A stretch of 64,000 nt of DNA. It comes from Phoronis australis. Lineage: Eukaryota; Phoronida; Phoronidae. The notes beneath the pieces are model-generated. The model saw only the letters and a program-made list of their open reading frames with translations, was not told the DNA's origin and did not search any database. The DNA is taken from the NCBI GenBank assembly GCA_002633005.1, contig NMRA01000064.1, positions 478,523-542,522 on the forward strand, read 5' to 3'. Shown one piece after another: positions 51,973 to 60,700 of the stretch. The first letter of the stretch is position 1. Every line of letters begins with the position of its first letter. Made by a program: the position numbers and the translations under genes.

Positions 51973-52644
51973 TAGGTGGCGCACCACAGCCACAGGGGGG
52001 CTTTAGCCCACCCCACTTTTTCAGTGCTGTGCCCGCCCATGTAGAAGGGAGAGGAATGCTAACACGTGACGTAAAGCCAGATAACGCCTCTCTAAATCGC
52101 TTGCCAAGCGGCATATTGCCTCTTGGCTGAACATTTTGGATGGTCGGCTCTCACACGCAACCAAATGAAGTGCCGAGTCACCGAAACTTTCTGCAATTTT
52201 GATACGCAGACGCATTTTCTCAAATTGGGTTCCTAAGCCTGTTTCTGGCAGATTGATTGCAAAAATAGGAGAAGATCAGCATAAACACAAGCTCATATTT
52301 ATTGTACTCACACAACAAATGATCTGAAAAACCAGAATATTGAGGTAACAGGGATCACATCCACCACTTCTTCACGTGTTGAGCGCTTCTGACACTCTTT
52401 TATTTTCAAATACAGAAGAGTTCGCTACAGAGAAGAGTAATTTCCGGTACAAGGAAGATGTCAAGTCAAGAAAGTTCAGCAAGCCAAAGGCAAAGTACAA
52501 CGTTTTGGCCCGAAAGAACACACAGTAGTCAACATAGAAGACCGCTGTATGTTTGGAATTTTTCAGTTTGAGCATAGACAAACAACATCACATCGTTGTG
52601 TTGAGAGAAGGAAGTGATGAAAAAGAGGCGCGAAATTTGTAGAC
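51973..52644. repeat. Direct duplicate left of the gap at 52645
   Basis: It aligns with 52725-53406, with small indels. It ends at the single N at 52645. The block includes a ggcgcgaaattt motif and is non-coding as far as I can see. Confidence 0.82.
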
Positions 52645-52645
52645 N

Positions 52646-52724
52646 TGAAGTGGAATAATTCGGTGAGTACAACAGCAAGTCGGTTTTATGCTTAGGCGGA
52701 CGAACATTGGGCTCCCCAGTATAC
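52646..52724 (-). repeat. Inverted dispersed repeat, copy 1 (other at 62057-62135)
   Basis: tgaagtggaataattcggtg through cggttttatgcttaggcgga to cccagtatac is the reverse complement of 62057-62135, about 95% identical. It is likely an end of a transposable element, and it lies directly after a gap. Confidence 0.7.
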
Positions 52725-53406
52725 TAGGTGGCACACCACAGCCACAGGGGGTCTTTAGCCCACCCCACTTTTTTCAGTGCTGTGCCCGCCCATGTAGAAG
52801 GGAGAGGAATGCTGACACGTGACGTACAGCCAGATAACGCCTCTCTAAATCGCTTGCCAAGCGGCATATTGCCTCTTGGCTGAACATTTTGGATGGTCGG
52901 CTCTCAGTCACACGCAACCAAATGAAGTGCCGAGTCACCGATACTTTCTGCAATTTTGATACGCAGACGCATTTTCTCAAATTGGGTTCCTAAGCCTGTT
53001 TCTGGCAGATTGATTGCAAAAATAGGAGAAGATCAGCATAAACACAAGCACATATTTATTGTACTCACACAACAAATGATCTGAAAAACCAGAATATTGA
53101 GGTAACAGGGATCACATCCACCGCATCCACTTCTTCACGTGTTGAGCGCTTCTGACACTTTTTTATTTTCAAATACAGAAGAGTTCCCTACAGAGAAGAG
53201 TAATTTCCGGTACAAGGAAGATGTCAAGTCAAGAAAGTTCAGCAAGCCAAAGGCAAAGTACAACGTTTTGGCCCGAAAGAACACACAGTAGTCAACATAG
53301 AAGACCGCTGTATGTTTGGAATTTTTCAGTTTGAGCATAGACAAACAACATCACATCGTTGTGTTGAGAGAAGGAAGTGATGAAAAAGAGGCGCGAAATT
53401 TGTAGA
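52725..53406. repeat. Direct duplicate right of the gap at 52645
   Basis: Second copy of 51973-52644. Unlike the other copy it is preceded by 79 bp (52646-52724) that match an inverted repeat at 62057-62135 and not the sequence before 51973. Confidence 0.82.
53390..53400 (+). promoter_or_regulatory. E2F-like site
   Basis: GGCGCGAAATT fits the E2F/DP consensus (TTTSGCGCGAAA). It occurs in both allelic copies (also at about 52627). It lies upstream of the CENP-U-like gene, which would be expected to be cell-cycle regulated, but the transcription start of that gene is unknown. Confidence 0.3.
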
Positions 53407-53423
53407 CAGTCGGTGCTGCTGTG

Positions 53424-53831
53424 CGAGAACTTGGAATCCTCTGCTTCTAAGCAGGATTCCCTGAAGTAAAATCTCAAGGTCGCGTATGCGTGAACTTAAA
53501 CACTAGGAAACTTGACAAGTTCATGCAACCAATCACATTCACGTGGATAAAAATTAGCATTGCTCTAATAAAAATTACATTTTAATAAATAACCAACATT
53601 TTTTCAACTAATGTCCATTTTATTTACCAAATAATAAAAGATTTAATCATTCACATATTCCTCCGATTTCATGTCACAATTTACAGTAAAGAAGAAAATG
53701 GGTGGATGTGAGGCCAATAATTACGAAAATTATTTAAACAAAAATTTCACTTGTTGCCTTAGATGATTCAATTCCAAGTTCACGCAAAGTACGCAATCTT
53801 GAGATTAAGCAGGATTCCAAGTTCGTGAACA
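53424..53831. mobile_element. MITE-like element with about 55-bp terminal inverted repeats, copy 2
   Basis: The left end GAACTTGGAATCCTCTGCTT, followed by ATCTCAAGGTCGCGTATGCG, is the inverse of the right end (ATTCCAAGTTCACGC, then GATTAAGCAGGATTCCAAGT). A 24-bp extra piece near the left end (ctaagcaggattccctgaag) is a partial echo of the terminus. The interior aligns with 8599-9022. Non-coding. Confidence 0.7.
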
Positions 53832-54794
53832 GCAGGGCAACTATCTCTACTTAGCAGTAGAGATGGTGATGCTCCCATAAAGCCTTCACACGTTGGAAGC
53901 TGTTCGGCAATTTATGCCTCAGTCACACTGACAATTAACTTGAAGTCACATTGCTATACCTACCTTGTGCGCGTAGAGAGATACCTTAGGAGGTCGTGGT
54001 TGTCTTTAATTCCTGCAACTCAAATGAATACTGCTGTAATGAAAATTTTTTAGCACGGCTGCTTTGTTCAGTTGCCCAAATTGACAACTGGCCATTTTAC
54101 TCTGCACGTGCCAGGGGACGTCATGTAATGAAAATTAAACAGATGAAAACATACGTGCCTATTACTCTTGTCAGTAGTACCTGCCAACTGAAAGTATCAT
54201 TTACAAACCGGCTAAATATGCGAAAAATATAGTAAACGAGTAAAATATTTATGTTACATCGGTACTGTAAAATACAAAACAAAAAAAAACAGGACAAGTG
54301 CTAGTCACCAACAAAATTTGATGAGTATATACTTGTAAAGATGCAGTAGATGAGATAATTGTACCATAAAACATATACAATTATAGTGATATCTTATTTC
54401 ACTTATCAAAAGAATTATGTTTGAAGTGTAGCTCTGACAGGTACATTCCTGTTTCAACTTCACAGTCTATAGCTGAAAGTTACTACTTCAGGACAATTAA
54501 CTCCCAACATTGTTCGTCAACTGGTTCCATAGGACAACTCCCTGTTGTTTAATCAAGTTTGTCCCATAAGTTGTACTGGGTCTTGTAACCGTCAATAGGT
54601 TTAAATAGTTAACTTGATATCGGTTCAACTGAACCTTGTTGTCAACATGTGGACAAGTTAATTTGATGTTTCAGCCACCGTACCTCAATTTAAGTATGAC
54701 CGTACACCATTGTAAGTATGGTCACTGATCAAGAGACATACTTAGATTAATAGTCTAACTCCTCCTGTTGATAGTTGATAACACTATATTACAG
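53832..54794. other. Non-coding stretch before the first recognised exon of the CENP-U-like gene
   Basis: No start exon ending with two spare bases, as the exon at 54795 requires, could be picked out with confidence. The true first exon may be short, or may lie near the gap at 52645. Confidence 0.4.
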
Positions 54795-57700
54795 TGGGCG
54801 AAGAGAAGTGACCCGTCGACCTTTCACCTTCATCAGGAACTGGGAGACTGGTGAATCACCGGTGGCAGCAGTCTTGTCTCATTCACAGTCTTCAGATCTT
54901 TCACTCTCTTCACATTCTCAGGTTGAAATCAGTTACGGTAAAATCTAACCAATTTCGGACAAAATTAATTCCCAAAATTGGTCTTTTTTCATTTTTCATA
55001 AGCTTCTAACATTGTTTTAAGTGTTCACAATTTTTTAGTAAAGTCTGAAGGTAGGTATTACGTAAACCTTTAAAATGGTATAGCATTTATTTGGTGCTAC
55101 TTATTTTTGTAAAAGAAATGAAAACATAAAATTTCACTTGTCAGCCATATTGTGTCCACAATTGGTGAGATTTTACTGTAGATTTCGTTTTACGGAAACT
55201 GAACTGATAATGAATGAGTTTTACTTAGTGTTGTAGCCAGACTTTCGTGGCAAGTATGCATTCGAGTGGTACATCAGGCTCTAAGGACACCTCATGGGTG
55301 CTTTAGATACAGTAGGTGCTGTAGCGTGTATTTGTCACTTTGTTACTCAGTGAAATAAGATGCAGGGAAGCAATTGTCACACTGACAACTTCTTTGTTTC
55401 AGTTGTACTTGCATGCAAAGTAGTTGATAACTTGAAATCCAGTGGAACAACAGTGCTGAAGTGTTTATAAAATAATTGGGATTTATACTTTTAGATGTGA
55501 TAACTACAAAATGTTGACTTTCCATTTTTAAATAATTATGGAAATTACTTTGATTCAAATGTTGTCTGTTAAAGACATGGCTCATCTGTCTATAATTCAG
55601 CGTCATTTCTACAAAAGTATACATTTCAACGTAAGTCTCCCGTTTTGTCTTCCACTGATGTGTATTACTGACTGTTTGCAGGAGGAAAGTGTGTTTGTCT
55701 CTCCCAATAAGTCTCAGGGTCAGTGGACACGACAGAGTCCTATACCTGTAGTCATACGCAGCCCTACACCGCAAGTTATTCCTGAAACTCAGCCTTCTCC
55801 TGGTGGGTAAATCTAGTGTCAGACTGGAATTGCTCATTTTGACTGTGTGAATTATGTGACTATCCCACAGTACAGCAGTGACAATTTGACATGAATTTAT
55901 ACAAAATGCTGTTAAAGAACCCATTGGATTGAATTGGTAAAATAATAATAATAATAATAGTAATAATAATAAAAAACTTTATTAATGTCTCCTTTCAAAA
56001 GCAGAATTAGTGTCTTTCCAGACCACTATAAAATCGTAAAGATAAGAGCTATTACTATGAGCATTACTTTACTTCAGTACACAGTGGTATTACCCTTTTT
56101 ATGCGCCCACATATTTATATGTGGACGCATTATGCCGTCATCTCCGTCCGTCCGTACGGGCGGCGTCCGTCTGGCGTCCGGCGTCCGCTGCTCTATCTCC
56201 AAAACCCTTTGACATATGTTCATGAAATTTGGCACATATGTTCCATTCATGAATGGGACGGCATGTGCGAACTTTCAGATGGATCCGACTACCGGTGTGC
56301 CCCCTAGTGGCAATTTTAGTTTTTTACGCTTACCTTTGTATCTTCAAAAGTCCTGAACGGATTTTCATGAAGTTTGGTATGTAAGCACCTATTAGTGAGA
56401 TGATNTTTAAGTGTTCACAATTTTTTAGTAAAGTCTGAAGGTAGGTTTTACGTAAACCTTTAAAATGGAATAGCATTTATTTGGTGCTACTTATTTTTGT
56501 AAAAGAAATGAAAACATAAAATTTCACTTGACAGCCATATTGTGTCCACAATTGGTGAGATTTTACTGTAGATTTCGTTTTACGGAAACTGAACTGATAA
56601 TGAATGAGTTTTACTTAGTGTTGTAGCCAGACTTTCCTGGCAAGTATGCATTCAAGTGTTGGTACATCAGGTTCTAAGGACACCTCATGGGTGCTTTAGA
56701 TACAGTAGGTGCTGTAGTGTGTATCTATCACTTTGTTACTCAGTGAAATAAGATGCAGGGAAGCAATTGTCACACTGACAACTTCTTTGTTTAAGTTGTA
56801 CTTGCATGCAAAGTAGTTGATTACTTGAAATCCAGTGGAACAACAGTGCTGAAGTGTTTATAAAATAATTGGGATTTATACTTTTAGATGTGATAACTAC
56901 AAAATGTTGACTTTCCGTTTTTAAATAATTATGGAAATTACTTTGATTCAAATGTTGTCTGTTAAAGACATGGCTCATCTGTCTATAATTCAGCGTCATT
57001 TCTACAAAAGTATACATTTCAACATAAGTCTCCCGTTTTGTCTTCCACTGATGTGTATTACTGACTGTTTGCAGGAGGAAAGTGTGTTTGTCTCTCCCAA
57101 TAAGTCTCAGGGTCAGTGGACACGGCAGAGTCCTATACCTGTAGTCATACGCAGCCCTACACCGCAAGTTATTCCTGAAACTCAGCCTTCTCCTGGTGGG
57201 TAAATCTAGTGTCAGATTGGAATTGCTTATTTTGACTGTGTGAATTATGTGACTATCCCACAGTACAGCAGTAACAATTTGACATGAATTTATACAAAAT
57301 GCTGTTAAACAACCCATTGGATTGAATTGGTAAAATAACAATAATAGTAATAGTAATAATATTAAAAAACTTTATTAATGTCTCCTTTCACAAAAGCAGA
57401 ATCAGTGTTTTTCCAGACCACTGTAAAATCGTAAAGATAAGAGTTGTTACTATGAACATTACTTTACTTCAATACACAACGGTATTACACTTTTTTTTCT
57501 AAAATTAAAGCCAGGTCCTGGCAATCAATCGCAAATCTCACATTATCAGTAGACATCAGGGAGAAAAAGTTTTCTTCATCCATTAAAGATTTAAGATTGA
57601 CATTTAATCGATACATGAATGCAAAACAAACCAAGCTATCGCCAGCAAGCAACAAGGCTTATGTCATGTCAGTGCTACATCGTAATCGTAACATGGCTGT

Positions 57701-60700
57701 TACAGTTAGTCACTGCAGACTTGTTTACCTAAGTGTGGTACCCATAATGCAATTCTGCTCTGCCAATCTCATTTCTATTGCGTTCATGCCTGGACAAAAC
57801 TTCCTGAGCTTTAAACAAAGGTGCACAGTTGTAATCGGCATACACGAGTTGATTTTGACCATAAACCATCATTGTTGATGATTTAAGCTTGTATTCTTTA
57901 TTTGTCAAGGGTCTGAGTTTAAGATATCACACTTAAAGGGTAGATGAAGATGCACATACCACATGGAGCTTATTTGAAATAACAATGACTTTAAAGCAGT
58001 GCTGTTATTTCTGGATGATTTCCATTGCTTAATGCCGACTAGTAAGGGATAAGACCCTGGGCAAAATGATAAAAGTACAGAATTACGAAACCCAGTTTGG
58101 TAACTAGTGTAATTTTTATTGTCTAAATAAAAACACCATGCCATCGACGCTATCAATAGCAAATGAGTTTCAATCAGCAATAGTTTTGTTTTGTTTTGTT
58201 CAATAGTTGTTCAACGTCTGAGTAGTATTGCTGAACATCCTGCTGTTGATGGTGGTGAAAGGTCTGCTGCTGAAGATGATGATCAGGAGTTTGAAACACT
58301 GCAGTCTTCCCAGCATGCAATAGCAACCGAGCATTTAACAAAGCGTAGGTCTAGTGGTGCTGGAATCGGACCACAGGACGGGTTGCCTGAGAGTGGGAAT
58401 GAGAGTGGTGCTGAGTCTGGTGGTGAAGGTAGTTACAGTCCGGATCGTGGTGATGAGGATGAGGATGATGATGATGTCATGCCTGGTATAGTGGAGTCTC
58501 CTTTACCCAAAACTATTGGGCAAAGTTCAAGGTAATGGTCTGAGTCAAAGCCTGTTTTCTATCCATGAGCGCGAATTCCTGATTTGCAAATTTGTTATTA
58601 TATATATTATGTTAAAAAAGGATCTGATTGGCTCTGTGAAGTCTTGAGATATGAATTTGTGGTTCTTTATATTAAAAAATGATCTGATTAGCTCTGCTAT
58701 GATAATTTATTAGTCTTCTAACATAACTAATCTGATTGATGTGTGTTCTTACCACTTCAGGATGTCTTTGACATTTTGGTTCTTGATTTTTATACGCCCA
58801 CATATTTATATGTGTACGCATTATGCCGTCTTCTCCGTCCGTCTGTCCGGGCGGTGTCCATCCGGCGTTCGTCCGGCATCCGGCGTCCGCTGCTGTATCT
58901 CCAAAACTGTTTGACATATGTTCATGAAATTTTGCACATGTGTTTCTTTCATGGACGGGACAGCATGAACGAACTTTCGGATGGATCTGACTACCGGTGT
59001 GCCCCCTAGTGACAATTTTAGTTTTTTATGTTTACCTCTGTAACTTAAGGTCCTCAACGTATTTTCATAAAATTTTGCATATAGACATCTATTAGTGAGA
59101 CGACGGTATCCTCCCATTTTCGGATGGATTCGACGTAGTTTGTGCCATGTAGTGGCCACTTTTACTGTTTTCGAGTCTGTTTTTTTTTGGCGTCCACGCC
59201 TGTATCAACCAAACCGCTTTCAGGATAATTGTGGAAATTGGCATGTAACTTTTTATTATGAAGTGGACGGCGGATGATGATTTTCCAACTACTTCATGAA
59301 ATGTGGCGCCTCCTAGTGGCAGTTTCATTTTTTTGCGCATATGGCTGCATCTCCTAAGCGGTTTGCAGGATCTTTACTAAATTTAACAAGTGTTTTTATA
59401 TGATGTTGACAAAAGACAACGACGACTTTCGGACGGATCTGACTACTGGTGTGCCCCCTGTTGGCAATTTTAGATTTTATGTTTACCAATGTATCTTCAA
59501 AGGTCTGCAACGGATTTTCATAAAATTTTGAATTCAGGCATCTACTGGTGATATGACGGTCTCCTCCCACTTTCTAATGGAATCTAGGTATTTTGCGCCA
59601 CCTAAGGGCCATTTTTACTGTTTTCGAGTTTGTTTTTTGGCATCCTCCCCTCTGTCAACCAAATCGTTCTGAAGATGGTTTTGAAAATTGGTGTATACTT
59701 CTCAGTGTGAAGAGAATGGTTGACAATGACTTAGACTACTGTGGCATCTCCAATGGTATTTTTTTTTGTTTTGCGCCCATAGTTGTATCTCCTAAACCCA
59801 CTACAAGATCTTTATTAAATTTAGTGAGTGTATTTATATGGAGCTAACAACAGACAATGACGGCTTTCAGGCGGATCCAATGAACACTGTGCCCCCTAGT
59901 GGTAATTTCATTTCATTCTGTTTTCCTTTGTTTCTCTGAAGTTCCGTGACAGATTTCTATTAAAAAGCTATGTGTTCCTATTTTTGGATTGATTGTATGT
60001 TTTTTTCGCTATCTAGTGGCCATTTTTTGACAAATAAACAACCCTAAAAGCACACCAATGTGATGCATTCGTGGGCGCATTTCAATGCTCCGCGTTGCTC
60101 TTGTTATCTATAGAGTTGTCATGAGCGATACTGTAGGGCTCAGCTAAACAAGTAGCCTTTTTTGCACCCACAATTGTCGCATGTTGTAGTTATCTTGTGG
60201 TCGATATCTCAAAAGCTCCTGGTCGGATCTTTAGGAAATTTTGGTATAAGTGCGTGTGACACTACTGGAACAGTACATGCCACTTTTGTGGGGAAAGACG
60301 GTGACCAGTCGATTTTCCATTTGGATTTGACATGTGCGGCAATCTCTAGTAGCTGTTTTGGTGTTAACAAGGGAAATTTCTCAGTCTATAATTTCTCAGA
60401 TAAGATGGATGATGTCTAGAGAACTGATCAATGTATTAACTTGGCACGGGTATTTGATGACAATGTGCAAGGACCAGCTAATTGGGATTCAACAACAGCA
60501 GCACCTCCTAGTGGCCATTTTGTCTGGTTCAGTCCAGTTATGTGCTCAATATCTTAAAATTCCGTAATCGTGTTTTTATGATATTTGGCGCAAGGGTGTC
60601 AGACATTAGGGGCTAGAGGTTGGGCTTTTCAGTATTTATGGAGCAGAGTGTTTCAGGATATCTAGGGAACTGATTGACAAATTTCATTGAACACAGGGAT

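Larger units (their letters stand above)
55016..56097. repeat. 1.1-kb direct duplicate left of the gap at 56407
   Basis: It aligns with 56408-57490 at about 97% identity and includes one exon copy (55682-55802). The right flank 56098-56406 is a dispersed repeat absent from the other copy. Confidence 0.85.

Noticed and set aside
55343-55924. 193-codon minus-strand open frame, with a 201-codon copy at 56736-57341
   Set aside because: It is antisense to the 121-bp exon of the CENP-U-like gene. Several differences between the two copies change its residues (for example Ser to Pro where the plus frame changes CGA to CGG silently). It exists twice only because of the duplication at the gap.
58788-60620. 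Open frames on both strands (for example 58743-59009 and 58821-59159) as genes
   Set aside because: They recur wherever the dispersed repeat occurs, break in each copy, and show no domain.
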